A stretch of 64,000 nt of DNA from Mesodorylaimus sp. YZB2_4 (taxonomy: Eukaryota > Nematoda > Enoplea > Dorylaimida > Dorylaimidae): positions 496,001 to 560,000 of the forward strand of contig JASANH010000938.1 of NCBI GenBank assembly GCA_030248295.1, given 5' to 3'. The position numbers were made by a program, and so were the translations under genes. Within the stretch, counting starts at the first letter, position 1; each line of letters opens with the position of its first letter. This document shows, in pieces, positions 1 through 13,500 of this stretch. The notes beneath the pieces are model-generated. The model was not told the DNA's origin. It saw nothing but the letters and a program-made list of their open reading frames with translations, and searched no databases.

Positions 1-3000
1 GTCAGCGGGTATTTCCCTCGGTGCAGCTGGTATCATTTTCAAATTACGGAATTCGGGCACTTGCTCGTGCCTGAGTTGCAATAAACGAAATCGTGGATTG
101 CGGAGGAGCACGTCCTCTGAAACCAGTTCGCACTCCTCGGGCTCCAGGCGGAAGCATTCTAGCTGCTTGGACGTGCCTTTAGTAAAGGCTTCAACGTCCT
201 TCATATGAAAGAGTCATGGTACAACTTTAAACTTTCATGAGCAGTGCGCCAGATTACCTTGATAATGGAGTATAAGCGGACATTTTCGGGATTATTCGGG
301 TCAAATTTGGAAGTTTTGAGCATCTGTTGCAGTTCCTCGATGGCGGCCACGCTAGCTGGCCCCATAGCTTGCGGGAATCTGAAACAGAGTCCTGAATAAA
401 GGGCCAAGTGGGGTCGCATTTAATGTTTCAACCCTGAACCAGCTAGGACTACTGTGTGGCGTCGATAAACCACAAGGAGTAATAAGACACCTTTATTTGC
501 ACTACTCTCATCCCAATTAGACCGGTCCTCATATAGGGATAGAGAAGGCAAAGAGACGGTTGAGCACTTGGTGAACTAAGCGAGCATTCCTGGGTGATTG
601 AGCCGGCGTAAGAAGCGTGAGCTAGGTGAATAATGCAGTAGCAGTGAGTTATGACTGGGGGTGGCTACGTAAGCAGGGAAATACAGTCAGAGAAAGGCGC
701 GGTAACTGTTCATGACTTTTAGCGTAAGACGCGACATACTGTACCTGCTGGTCATCATAGGGTGCAAAAGACTCACCGATCACTTTCACCGGTAATATAT
801 ACCATCCACACCCGATTACCTGTCGTGAAGATCCTCTTCAGTCTTGCTCGGTGGCACCTGCGGAGTTCCGTCCTTTGATCGGCCCCACAAGGCAGAACAC
901 TGCAATACACCTGATGTGCGAGGAATTATAGGTTTCTGCCCCTCGATTTGGAAATCGATAGCGACGCCTGGAAGAAAACTATTGACGATACTGCTTGGAA
1001 ATGCGCTTCACATACCGCTTCCGACACCAGCGTTAGTCTTTGACTTGGTGGTTGGATTGCTGAACTCTATCTCTTCGAGGGCATTGATACCGGCCGTGGT
1101 CACAAGAGAGATGGATGGCACTGGAACGCACACAACGGCCACTTGCTCCCAACCACCACCCACTGCCATGCCGACGCCAGTTGTTTCAAAAATCTGTGTA
1201 GCAGAAGCTCTGACGCGTGGTGTGTATAAAAACGAGGACACTACACATGTTGCCTGAGGCATATTTCCTGCAAGCACCTTATACTAGTACAAACACACAC
1301 AATGTTGGTCACCTTGATTTGAATGCTTTGCGGCCATTCATACACGTGCAAGTTATAAATTTGACCAAAAGTGATGCAGAAGTCGGAGTTGAGAGGCCGA
1401 GTGGGTGTCGTGCAGACTTCCAGCTCGTTGAAATAGATCTTCATATTGACTCGAGTACGCGCTATTTCCTGCCTGCGATCCCTCTCGGAGCTGCAAAAAT
1501 TCCGCTGAGGAAAACTGCACCTGAATGCTCATTCTCAAACTCACTTTGGACATTTTTCGATAGGCGTGATTGCAGCTGAACTACCCAAAACGGGTATGAA
1601 GATCGGTTCGCCTAGAACAGGGTGTTGCCAGGACCTCAGCTGAATTCAAGAGAGAAACAATAATTACCTGGATTTCGTCTTGTTTTTAGTGCATTTCTCG
1701 CCAGTTGCTGCCAAGACTCCTCGCGGTCAAAAGGCGGAAACTGTGGTGGCTCTGGCTGAGGGATAAATTCGCCCTCTGGTCGTTGGTCTTCGTTGTCTCG
1801 CTGAAATCAGTCAACTGCTGACTGCCTGGCGTCCATGCCACAGATTTCAACGCACCTGCTGAGTTGCATGGAAAACATCCATCTGTTTCTGGCACCATTG
1901 CGCGTAGTCCAATTCTTTTTCTTGAAGTTCTTCCATAAGGTCAGCTTCCCAATGAGCACGGTCAGAGTCAACATCTACGTCTTGTCTAAAATGGAGTCCG
2001 TCCAAGTGCTGCAATTGAATCACTCACTGGAATCTACTTTTTCAGATAAAGTTGGATGGTTGTTGTTACGTAGCCCTGTCTGAGACGAAGTCGCTTTATA
2101 ACGTTCCACGTATGAAGGATGTTCTGGAGCAGCTGTCTATCCAGAGTTTCTTGCTCATTTCGTTGCCGTCGCAATTCTCTGAAACACAAAAGTATACAGC
2201 TACAATCATATAAGAAGAGTTCGGTTCGTGCAGTACTTGGCCTCTTTCCGTTGCTGAGTCAATTGTTCATGTTGCTCCGCAGATAGGTCAGGTGTACGAG
2301 TAGATTTCAAGCCTCGCACCGTCTCCATCGTGGCGGTAAGCTGAAGCAGATGCGCTCCCCTGTAGAGATAATAAAGAGCTGGAAAAATGAGTAAAATATT
2401 ATTTACCTTGCGCGTGTAGTATTCTGTCATGTTTTCTTGAGCTCTTTGCAAATAGTTCTTGTACAGTTCCATGAGCCTCATTGCAAGAACGTTTTCCTTG
2501 GAGAACAATGGATGATGGGTGAACATTAGCTTCGATAGATCCACGTCTAATTGGTATGTTTCAACTCCTTGAGTGACACCTCGGCGAGCCATCACTGCCT
2601 GAAGCTTGTTTAATTATTGCAGGGACTGATTCCAGCCTGAATGCAATGGGCTCACCTTGGAATAAACCGCATCCAATTTCGGGTCGGGTGTGATGTCCAA
2701 ACGTGACGCAAAGTTGGCTATGGCTGGTGCTATTGTCTTCAGTCTGCCATCATCATCAAACCATCCAGCCCCCTAAATCGAAGACGTAGTTGCCACGCCA
2801 GATGACCAGGCAAGAGATTGGATACCTTATCCGGCTCCTTTAGCAGCCGTTCCTCCATCGTGTTGATGCTGCGTGTGGGCAGAGCGACTGTTTGTGGGGC
2901 ATACAGCCCCTCTTCTTCCAGTCTTCTAATTGCTCCTGGGCTTCTCGCCTTTGGCACTATGATCAGAGGGCCCGCTGATCTTCGAAGTAGCCAGAGCTAA

Positions 3001-4358
3001 GTGATCGCCTACTTGGGAAGAAGCTCGGTGTGAACAACACCATCTTTTCTTTGGTCATTTGTTCAGAGAAAGGAATCACGTGGGCCTTGGTCATAACAGC
3101 GGGTATCCAGGTCTCGGATTCGTTCAGTTTCTTGATGAGCAGTTTTGTTTCATCTGCAATGAACAGTAGAGAGATCGATTAAAGGGGCAGGCAGTCAACT
3201 GGCGAGTTACTTGTCTCCTCTGGGTGAGTCGCTTCTGTAACAATTTCTTCTTCCTCCTAAAGTTGAAGTGACCGATGCTTCCTCGTTCTGAAAACCATTT
3301 GAACGCTTACTTTTCCAAAATGAGGACCATCAATACCAGATGCAGTCGACTTTCTCGTCGCCGTTGTGGATTTAGTTTGGTCATAAACTTTCGTGAAGAA
3401 GTCGTATTGGACTTCGGGTGGAGGCAACGCCTGACTCAAGCCATCATATGTATAGCCAACAGAATTGAAATCGTTCAATGCATCACAACTTACCGGCCCA
3501 GCTGGTTTAGCAGTGGGCAATTGCTGCATGAGCGTATCGTGCTTCTGAAATGATCGTTGCAGCTTCTCTTCAATATTCTCGTTTCCGACTTCCTGAAACA
3601 CCATCCTGCGAAAGTGGACAACAGCCAGCTCTTCTCGCCCTATCGATGGAGGGCTCCAAGAGACCAAGCCAGGTGTGAAGAATGATCTAGGGGCCCTCTC
3701 ACGAAACGGCTCATTACTTCAAGCTCGCGTGTATCCACCATCGATTTTCGTCTGAGCATGGTCAGACGTCTGCTGAACCTTTCTCGCTTCTGAGCTTTGG
3801 TCTACAATGAAGAATAATTCACCGCATCGAAGACGTCATCGTTTTTAAATCTTACATAGACGTCCGCAAACTTGCTCCTGATACGATCGCGGATAGAAAG
3901 GTCTAATTCGGCTGACACGGACAACCGGCTGGTGTGACCTCGACTATGCTGATCTTCACCATCCATGCTATATTCGCTGGTCACTTCTGAAAAGATCCTT
4001 AGTGGCAGTGGCAGATATGGTTGATGAGCTACTTACCACCTCCATCTTGTCGCGAGGCGGTGTCATCATCGCTGAACAAGCTTTGCCTTCTTCTTCTTGG
4101 CCGGGTACTCATTTCCATATCCTCGCCGACGGTCTCAGTTGGACTCTTGAAAAAACGTTTGGCCATATCCGCTTAATATCATGCACACACCGAGCTTACC
4201 ATTGGCGTTCTAGCTCTCGATTCGTGTTTTCCATTGCTGTTATTGAGAGAAGCCGCTGCATCTTCGTTGTCGCCGGTCCAACTTACCCTTTTCCCTCTTT
4301 TAACATAAGTCTCTGCACTCGGCTCGGTATTAACGATTTCTTCGATATCGTCACTCAT
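1..4358 (-). CDS. mks-6: CC2D2A / MKS-6 ciliary transition-zone protein, partial (3' end beyond window)
   Basis: CC2D2A is a large coiled-coil and C2-domain protein of the MKS module at the ciliary transition zone; in worms that means sensory neuron cilia. The chosen start is ATG 4356-4358, with a possible splice acceptor just upstream. Readable exons include 4200-4358 (53 codons), a piece with FTHHPLFSKENVLAMRL near 2520, a C2-domain exon near 1311-1450 reading RPLNSDFCITFGQIYNLHV, the following C2 strands (VVCVPVP, ALEEIEFSN, VGSG) at 1010-1195, exon 258-378 (KFDPNNPENVRLYSIIK) and a last piece below 200 (RFRLLQLRHEQVPEFRNLK). These match conserved CC2D2A blocks in the right order. Several junctions between 2600 and 3750 were not resolved; near 3700 two frames are needed, which may be a small intron or an indel. 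The C-terminus lies left of the window. Confidence 0.9.
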
Positions 4359-5235
4359 TTTCGTAACCCTGAATTTCACTTTCAATCGCCTGCGTATGAG
4401 CTCTATTTATGACTCAGCTGCCAACTGTTTGTCCGCTTTGCTTGTATCCTTGACAACGGTGTGTACGTAGCTATGAATAAAGCGGGCAGTATGGGTCATC
4501 TCTGGGACACAAAAGGGCTACCTCGGAAGCAACTGGATTCCGAAATTTTGCGAATGCCAGCCTCGTTTAGCACGCACGGATGCACAAGTCCTAGCTTTCC
4601 TAATTACAAAAAAATCAAGCTGACTGTAAGGCGGAAAAAGTGGAAGAAATGCAACGCCTTGTATTGAGTAGAGGCAGATTGAGTGAACCAAAACTATTAT
4701 AAAAACTAGTCCCTGTTTAACAGCGTGAAGACACGGGTGATGAGTTGATGTACATAGGCTGAATCGGCATGCGGCAGCTAGATCGGATAGAAAGCACCGT
4801 AAATAGAACAAGCCTGGGCCAGCTGGCCGACTTTCGTTTCTAAATTTTCGTTTGATAATTCCACTTTTTAAATATTCCGATGAATTTAAGGGTGTCAGTG
4901 GGTCAATGACAGACACAGACACCCCAAAAAGGGGCGAGTTCGCGCCGCATTCGACTGTTCTCGTTCCGCACCTGATTCTTCGTCCTTTCACCACTTTCAC
5001 TCTCACCCGCACAAAATTCACCACCTTGCGACCACCCTTTGGACTAAAAGAGCATTTGCAACTGACCTGGCTTTAATTGGATGCTAGCACTGCCTCTGGA
5101 CAGCGCTTACGTTCTGCCACCAGTCTGTATTGCGGATTTACGTTCCTAGACAAATCGGTTATGCTTATTTGCATTCTATCGAAGTGTTTTTTGGAAGTCT
5201 AACTGGAATATTACCTTTTTCCAAATTTTTCAACT
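4359..5235. other. Intergenic, no convincing gene
   Basis: Region between the CC2D2A start and a small candidate gene. A 168-codon open frame runs on the minus strand (4518-5024), but it has no recognisable domain and its composition looks like non-coding DNA. A short inverted repeat (GGTGTC...GACACC) lies at about 4888-4922. Confidence 0.4.
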
Positions 5236-5560
5236 ATGACTAAGTGGAACTGGAAAACTAAGGTACGTTCTCTACCCTTTCTTCTGGAACGCAGTTTCAA
5301 TGGCCCTAACACATGCAAATGCACAAACTTAAACAAATGCAAAGTGCACCTTTTGAGGGCTAGTGGAGTAGAAGATAGTGGTGGCCATCAATACAGTCAC
5401 AGGCACCTGGACCAAGCCCAAGATAGATATAATTCTGAAACCTTTTTGCCCCTCTTTCGATGAATCTCTCCTGAGAGTGCGGGCAGATGAGCAAGGAGGC
5501 ACTGACCACTCTTGCCAACAAGCCAGTTTGTCAAAAAACCTGCCAGCTTTGAGATTATAG
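5236..5560 (+). CDS. Candidate small two-exon gene, 71 aa, unknown function
   Basis: Exon 1 (5236-5262) encodes MTKWNWKTK and ends at a good donor (AAG|GTACGT). Exon 2 (5372-5560) starts after an AG acceptor in matching phase 0 and reads KIVVAINTVTGTWTKPKID onward to a TAG stop. The total is 216 bases, a whole number of codons. A canonical AATAAA lies 22 bases after the stop, which supports a real transcript end. I see no signal peptide, membrane segment or known motif, and I do not recognise the family. The main doubt is its small size and a first exon of only nine codons. Confidence 0.35.
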
Positions 5561-5581
5561 CAACGGTCATCTACAACATCA

Positions 5582-5587
5582 AATAAA
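5582..5587 (+). terminator. AATAAA polyadenylation signal
   Basis: Canonical hexamer 22 bases downstream of the stop of the 71-aa candidate gene, same strand. Confidence 0.4.
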
Positions 5588-7502
5588 ATCCGTTTTTTCC
5601 CAAGTCAGGGATATAAAACCACTTTTAGATGCAGCATGGAATCTCAATAGTTGACATCATGAAAGGGAACTCTTCTGCGTTTTTACGTAGAGCAGTTGGA
5701 GCATTTGAAACCAACACGCCGAAGCGATAGGAGCAGTTTTTCCAAATCGTACGTTTAAGTTAATGTGGTCTCCTGAGAACAATAAAGTTACCTGAGTCTG
5801 ACAGGTATCGTGGGTGCTGGGCATTTCGATACAGAAGATTGCGTACTCTGAAGCATCCAAAAACGTTAACCAGATTCAGATGCTTTGAGGCATCGACTGG
5901 TGGACTGGTTTATACATCGTTCTTTGTTTCCATACGTTGAGACTCAGTTGCAACTAGTGCGTGATGTTTGCTGTCATGGAAAAAATGCTAAGAAACGAAA
6001 TTGTCCAGGCGAGAAGGCATTTCGTAAATTAATGCTCGTGTTGGTCGATGCCCGCGGGGTGTTATTTTTGTGACTACGTCGGACATCGGCTAACTACGGC
6101 GCATTAGTGGAAACTAGTCGATCCCGGCTGGACGTCGACACGAATCCGGGTTGGCATTTTTGATAAATTTACCCACCAAATATGGGCATTGAGTATGGGA
6201 GTAGATGCCGTCGCTAACTACAAAAGTAATTCCGAGGAACTGCTCGTATCGAACGGTCGTTTAGGAGACGAGTAGTGCCTGGCGATGGTGCGAGTGCGGG
6301 CGCGCCCTCTTTCGCGATCGCCACTAAAACCTGACCCGATTTGGCCGTGGGCGATCCCGGATTCTTCTTTGTCGCACCGTACATGGCAGTAGTTTCAAGA
6401 GAACATTGCGCACATGCGCACAATAGTATGCCCGCCACTACGCAGATAGAGAGGAGTGAAAAATTTTTATTCCACGTCAACGTCGTCGCCCCGCATCAAC
6501 CCTGGGGCCAACCGAATGACGGGATGCACGGGGATGAGGGAGGGGAGATGGCCGTCTACAGAATGCCCACTACGCGCCAGCAACAACAACAACATCGGCA
6601 GTAGCACGGTAGCAGTAGCCGTAGAGAGTGGGACGGACAGTAGCGACGTCGCGCAGATCCAGAGCGTGGCGGTGCCCAAAACCAGTCGTCCCGACGTCAA
6701 CTCTTCCAAGTTCGTACGACTGCGTGGAGAAGTGTTGTGTCTTGGAAGACTACTACCGCTTAGTCTTACATCTCCTTGAAAGGAAGGTAGCTCCGCTGCT
6801 GCTAAGCTCTGTCATTTCTTGACCAACGTTCTAATTATGCATCCGAGTGGACGTCCCTGCCTGCGCTTCTTCCACAGCTAACTTCCAGCTTACGTCGTCG
6901 CTGAAGGATTGTTAACCTCGGCCTCTTTTTGCGTCATAGTCATTTTCGTCATCTGGGGTCAAACGGCTGGCTGCTGGTTTTATTTTGTTCCGTGCTAATT
7001 GCGATCGTCGGCCCGTCCGTCGAAAATGAGGGGTAAAGAAGCGCTCTTTTTCAGTCCTTTTTATTCAGATACATGCACCAGAAAAGATCAAGATCAGGAA
7101 ACTGTGTTTATAGGACTGATCGCCCATCGTGTGACACTTGCCTTAATTGTGTGCATGGACTCTGAGAGAGTATGACCCTCCCAGTCCAATAACCCCTAGC
7201 GCTGGTGCGATGTTAACAGTTACGCAATCGTGGGAGAGCGCCACGGTATAAGCGCGCTGGGTCACCGTCCTCTCCCTTGATGGCTTCGGGTCGTTCGAGG
7301 TAGGCAACACTGTGTACCCTCTGTCTCTGCGCGTACAGGTAGCCAATGAGTGACCACTACGAGCCGCGTCCATCTATGGCCGTGTTTAGTCTCGGTCTCT
7401 CCTTTCCTTCGTCCATTGTCTTTTTCGTTCGCTGCCAGAGGAAGGCAGATTGGTCTCGACGTGAAGGCGGGTAGTGATCGGACTTGCTTGCGTTTTTTCT
7501 TC
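5588..7502. other. Intergenic / upstream region of nhr-23
   Basis: No gene supported. A short CAA run encoding Gln/Asn lies near 6578-6595. A minus-strand frame at 6214-6480 looks like a signal peptide but has no ATG (see rejected items). Promoter elements of nhr-23 probably lie here, but none is clear enough to call. Confidence 0.4.
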
Positions 7503-10500
7503 ATGGCTGCCATAGTAGTCAGCGATTCTGTACAAAACGGCATCAACTTGCTAGTGCCGTTAAAGAATTTTGGAAAAGCGAAGAGAAAAAAATCACTCGA
7601 GGAGGACCCGGATGGTAAAATTTTGTTTTGCCATTCTTACATCTTACATGTGCTTGGGTGCCTGTTTTGACTTTTGATGGCGCTTTTTCCTCATTTCCGC
7701 ACTTCACTTATTCACTCTGATGATAGTCTTGCCAGATGCCCTCGCTGATTGATTACGGCCTATTTTGTTTGACTTGGACCAGACAATTCGTGAAGTCTTT
7801 TAGCCGAGTTTGACCTTTTACGGAGAGCATTTTTTGGGGTTAGCCTGTACCAATTTCTTGCCTTCTTGCACCACCCTTTTTCACGGTGAGTCGCATGACG
7901 GATGGCACTTTGTTGCCTTTTCCCGAAATGGTCATATTGCGTCGTTTAGTGGCAGGACGGAAGATGCACTCGCCTGGAGACTTTTTGGACCTGCGCGCCC
8001 CAAATTCGAAGTAGGCCGAGCATGGGCGATGAAACAGTTGCATAGGTATGTCGCTGGATTTAATGTGATAGCCTCGACCCGACGAGTCCTTCGGATCAGA
8101 GCACGTAGGTGCCAGTGGGTACGAGGCGCCTCGTTTTTAGTTCACCACTTCGCCGAGTTCTTTTCAGACCATTTTAGGCAAGGTTAGTGTGTCAGGACGC
8201 GACTGCGGCGTTTTTCAAGCCTTCCGCGCATCGTCCGTTTAGAAAGGGCACCACAGCGTTTGCCACGGGTGAACCGTTGTGCTCAAATATCATGCTATTT
8301 ATATGTCAAAAGTACAGTCTTCATCAGCATCAGAGAGGAACAAAAAGGATACGTGCTGCAATACTCTACTCCTCTCAGGCCAGTGGCTCATTAGAAAATA
8401 TAGTAATCTCGGCGCTGGGGGTTTCCCACAATGCCTTCGCACGAGTGTCGGAATGATGGGCCCGTTCCATCATTCAACAGCAGATGGCAGATGCTTTTCT
8501 CGCAGTATGCATGGTACAATAGTGGGCTTTTCTTTTTTCGTCTCCTCGGAGCTTTCCTTCGTCGAGTGATGACCAAGGCGGGCATGGGGGCTGGGGTGGT
8601 GGTCAAATAAAGAAGACCGGCCAGGGCTGTATTCAATTAGTCGCTGTATTTATTTGGGCCTAGCCACGTCCACTCCTCAAAGAGCGAATGAACGGTCGAG
8701 CGGTTTGGACGCGGCGATTAGATAACTGCGGAGTCCGATGGATGTCCATTTCTCGACCAGGTCCATCAGCCGTTGTTACGGGCAAAGACTAGAAGAATGG
8801 GTGGTTGCGCCCGGCAGATTTTTATGGATGCCTACCATCCGCCGTTGCATTTTTCACTTGGATGTCTCGGCGAAGATGCACGTCAATCAAGCGAGGGTTC
8901 TAATCCGACTACCAACCATCTGATGGGGAGAGGGCCCGCCCGGCGTTGCGCTTGCCGCAACGTTTGTTTCCGTTCATCCAAGCTCAAACTTTCCGCCGTT
9001 CTCAGCATCGCGGAAGACGTTCTTCTTGACGAATCGTCGACGTTCGGACAGAAACCTAGATACATGCACTGCAAAGGCGCAAGCCACTGTCCGCTGCGAA
9101 TGTGTTTGCGACAGTAGTTTACCGCATATCATCACACTTGATGTGTTCCGAAGATGAAAAAGGGACTTTGGCTTATTCTTGACTTTGCAGCCTTACTTTC
9201 ATGTTTCTCGTTTCAACGCACAGCAGAGAAACGGCATTGTTTCAGAGGGCCTGGGCCACCTGTCAGCCTTGAATCCAATGTTTGCGCCGCAATGGTCCAT
9301 TTGTTTGCCTTACTCGCGGCGATTCTGCTGCCGTTGTAGCTGCGTATTAGCTTTGCTATTTTCTCTTAAACGAAGACCATTGGTGGACTGTTTACGTCCA
9401 CAGATGGCTTTGGCCAAAGGCGGGCGAAAAAAGAAAGCACCGCCGAGTTTGACTGGAGGTTTGTAAGAGAAAAAAGAAAAAGTTGACTCACACAGAATTG
9501 TCATTCTGCTGGTCCTTGGCAAACGTTCGACTCAGCTCTGTGTCTAAAAATTCGCTTTCATCATCGCTAGTAAAACAGTTTAATCGGGAAAATTTTAAAA
9601 CTTAGTCTTCAAATTCGACAGGCCGAGGAATTGCGAAATGTCTTACGCCAGCTTTGAAAGTCGCAGTCGGAAATACACTTCCTTCTTTTGCGGAAAGCGG
9701 ACTGATATGCTTGATGGGGGTGAAAACGGTATATGCCTGGACTGTGATAAATGACATTGCAATATCTGCTTGACCTTTCGATGCATAACACACTATATTG
9801 GATTCCAACTCTCATTTCTAAACGCTTGTGTTTTTTCAGCTCAAATCGAGATTATCCCTTGCAAGGTGTGCGGAGACAAGTCGTCGGGTGTCCACTATGG
9901 TGTGATTACGTGCGAAGGGTGCAAAGTAAGCTCGACTATGAAGGCTGTGGAAAAATTACTTGACAAGAATTTGTTCCGTTTAGGGCTTCTTCCGACGTAG
10001 CCAATCGGCAGTGACCAACTATCAATGTCCCAGGAACAAGAACTGTATCGTGGATAGGGTCAATCGCAATCGATGCCAGTACTGCCGTTTGAAAAAGTGC
10101 CTCGAACTTGGCATGTCACGCGATGGTAAGTTGCCGACTCGGTTTTCAACGTGCCATTTCTCGAACGACTCGCTTTTAGCTGTCAAATTTGGCCGAATGT
10201 CGAAGAAGCAAAGAGAAAAAGTAGAAGATGAAGTCAGATTGCACAAGCAGTTGCAAGAGCAGCAAGTGGTGGTGCCGCAGACGGCTAATGTCAGTGCGAT
10301 GATCAACTCGCAAGCTAACGCCTATGCTCATCACCAATACGGAAACGGGTGCACATCGCATCAGTATTCCCCCAACAACGTTTTTGAAGAGTAAATTGGT
10401 GCTTAGGATTTGCGTATTCCTGTTTTATATTGTGTTTACTTTCAGCTATTCTTATTCTGCCGCCGGAAGTCCGTACGTGGCCAGTAACGGCAATGGCTCC

Positions 10501-13500
10501 AATGGCACTAACGGTGGCCCAGGCAACGGGTACGTTCCGTACCAAGCGGTCAGTCCAGCCTCCAGTTACCCGTCATCGCAGCAGACCACGCCTGGAGCCA
10601 TTGCTAACTACGCCAATATCGCCTACCCGCCTTCGACTCCTGAATTGCGGATTAAAACTGATCACTTGGACGACCCCATGAACGGAATCCCGAGCTTAGG
10701 TCAGTAGCAGAGTCTGTGGTCGTATGTGTGCCTCTAACGTAGTCTGTCTGCCTCTTCCAGATATGCTTGCCAAAACGGTGTTGGCTGCCCACACGCACAC
10801 GTGCCTTTACACGCCAGAACAAAGACAGCAGCTGAAAATGATTCCGTTGGACCATGGGATGCTGATGAAATACAAAAGCATGGTAAGTGGATTGGATGAG
10901 CCCGAAATAGACTTTTGCTCTGTTCGTAATTCACGATTTGGGTAAGAATAGTGCGCCCCCATCTCGCGCCTTATTCGTCATTCCGCGTCCTTGAACAACG
11001 ACCTCGAATGTTTTGGTGACTGGTGCCATGTTCTCGGTTCTTGTACGAATGGTGGCCTCTCGGCACCACCGCCGCTCAACTTTCGCCGATTCGAGATCGA
11101 CGTACGGCGAGGATGGCACACGGCCATTAAGGTCATTGCTTACCATATTTGTGCCGCAATGCTTACAAAGATGGAGCGTGGAATTTAGACGAAATACGTG
11201 CACGTATCCTGTCAGCTCCGACTCGCCGTAAACGTCCTTGAACTTGATCGCATTTGTCCCTGATGGATACCATTCCCTTTTCCACTCATACGAGTATGCC
11301 TCTGAGGGGCCCTCACCTTCATTTTTAATTAGAGATTCAGTAGGAATGTGCATCCGCCTCAATTTCGTACGTTCATATCTGTATGAGCGAAAGTGGTGTT
11401 TTCTCCCTCGAAGAGTGTAGCGAGCAAAAATTTTTGTTGGCTCTCCTTTCTCGACTGCACGACTTATACGCACGGTTTTAGCAAGGATGCGTACAGTATG
11501 TACTCGATAGCGAATCGTGTTCGCAGCATGCTTGAGTGAAATAGACTGAGTGCTCTTCGACCAAGAAGTTGACAAGATTACGTCTAGTTCTCGTTTTTGA
11601 CAGTCGCCTCGAGCATTTTCGAAACATTGATGCCTGGGCGAACCTTTTTTCTGTTTCAGCTATGCTTTTTCGCAGAAGATGACTGTTTGATCGCTCTTCG
11701 TGGAAAATTCTTTGAAAATAGGAGTGGTTCGGGTTGGTTTGGAAAGACTGCTGACATGCTTGGCAAGTGCTCGAGGCCATTGAGTTTAGCCTACATTTTT
11801 TGTTGGAATTCGGGTCGAGTGCCAATGGTGACTACGCGCGGGTGAGTTAGGGTCTATGGATGCGTGTCAGTGGGTCACTGCCCGTACGTGACGTCTGATA
11901 TTGCGCAAGTTTTTGTGTTGATTTCCACAATCGGCCAATCCTAGCGCAATTTCGTTCTTCCATTCCCAAAAGTTGTGCATCAATGAGCAGAGCTAAAACC
12001 GTTCCTAGGGGTCCGATATCAGATGACGTATGGCTGGAACATCCGTCATGGGGCGAGGTTGGTGGATTTTTCTGTAAACATACGGACAGTACCGCCAGGT
12101 TGGGAACAGTCTCGTTTCGGAACCCATTTTTTGAACAGTTTTTCATCGTGTCGCTGTCTGCAATACTCCCCAATACAGCTGTACTTTAGAGGGGTACTCG
12201 CATGTGCTGAAGTACACTGACAGGAAGCCGTATAAGTAACACAGCATGAAAAACGAAAATGAATGCATCAGACACACCAGCACACACGCTCGAGTACTCG
12301 CATCCCTTTTGGGGAGAAACGTAAGCGTACGTGTGTCCTGTATATTCAGCGCTCGTCCAGCGTATGTTTGATGAGACGCCATGTCTGGCACGGTTGTTCT
12401 ATTCGAACCGTGACCTAGTCACCTCGAGGTCGTCGGATCCATCTTGAACCAAAACGTTGTAGGGAGATGTGTCGTTTAGAGAAATTGTTGAGCACAATGC
12501 CGCGATTTATGCCCATGGCGACTCCTCGTCGTAGTGCCTTTTCTGGCCGTCCATATTCGGGGTTAATCTGAGACAAAGTTACCTTGCGAATAAGGTTTTT
12601 CTGTATGCGCTTCCGAGTTCAAGGTCGTCGTAATGTGAGAGTGTCGTCATGAAAAACCAGGAAAGGGAACACGCCTTGGTTCGTAGAGATGGAGTAAAAG
12701 TTGCAACAGGGATATGCACAGTAACGTAAAAGAAAAAGGCCTCAAAACGTACCTGCTTAAACCTGAAGTCTAAAGTACAGTAACAGTCTTTCTGCTGACT
12801 GAAAGTGTTCATGTAAACTTGCAGGAAGTTACCTGCTGAGCAGGTTAGCCAAACATGCTAAAATTGGATCTTTTCTTAGAATCGTTTGGAATGGTGGTTA
12901 GACTGCGCCAACAAGTTGACGGCAGTTATTCAACAAATAATCGAATTCGCCAAATTGACTCCAGGATTTATGAAATTGCCGCAAGATGACCAAATTATGT
13001 TGCTCAAAGGAGGTACGTAGTTGTTAGCGAGCTTACTGTGGTATGGTCAATGTCCATCTCCAATAAGTGACGATGGACATATTTCTGCCGCGAGACTAAC
13101 GATAAGCTCCGAGCTGAGCGTTTGAAACATCTTTGCTTTCAGGCACTCTGGAAGTTGCAATTATTCGCATGGCTACACTCTATGATCTCCATTCGGATAC
13201 GATACTTTATGGCGGGATGTACATTCCTGCCGCGTTATTCTCCAGCGAGGATCCGATGGAACAGAAATTTATTCAAGACGTATTCATCTTCGTTCGTGAG
13301 CTGTCTAGCTTTTGCCTAACCGAAACTGAAGTAGGCTTGTACAGCGCACTCGTTCTCATGTCTCCGAGTAAGTGCCGCAAAGGCTAATTTATCCGACGTC
13401 TTCTTACCAAATCATCTTTCCAGATCGAGCGGCCATCCGTAACCAAAATGAGATCCGTGACACTTACGAACGATTTGGCGAATGCTTAGCCACCGAGCTG

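Noticed and set aside
4518-5024. 168-codon minus-strand frame upstream of CC2D2A
   Set aside because: No domain, no splice partners and low-complexity composition; likely chance.
6214-6480. Minus-strand frame with a signal-peptide-like start
   Set aside because: It begins only with TTG, has an in-frame TGA just upstream and no acceptor that would supply an ATG.
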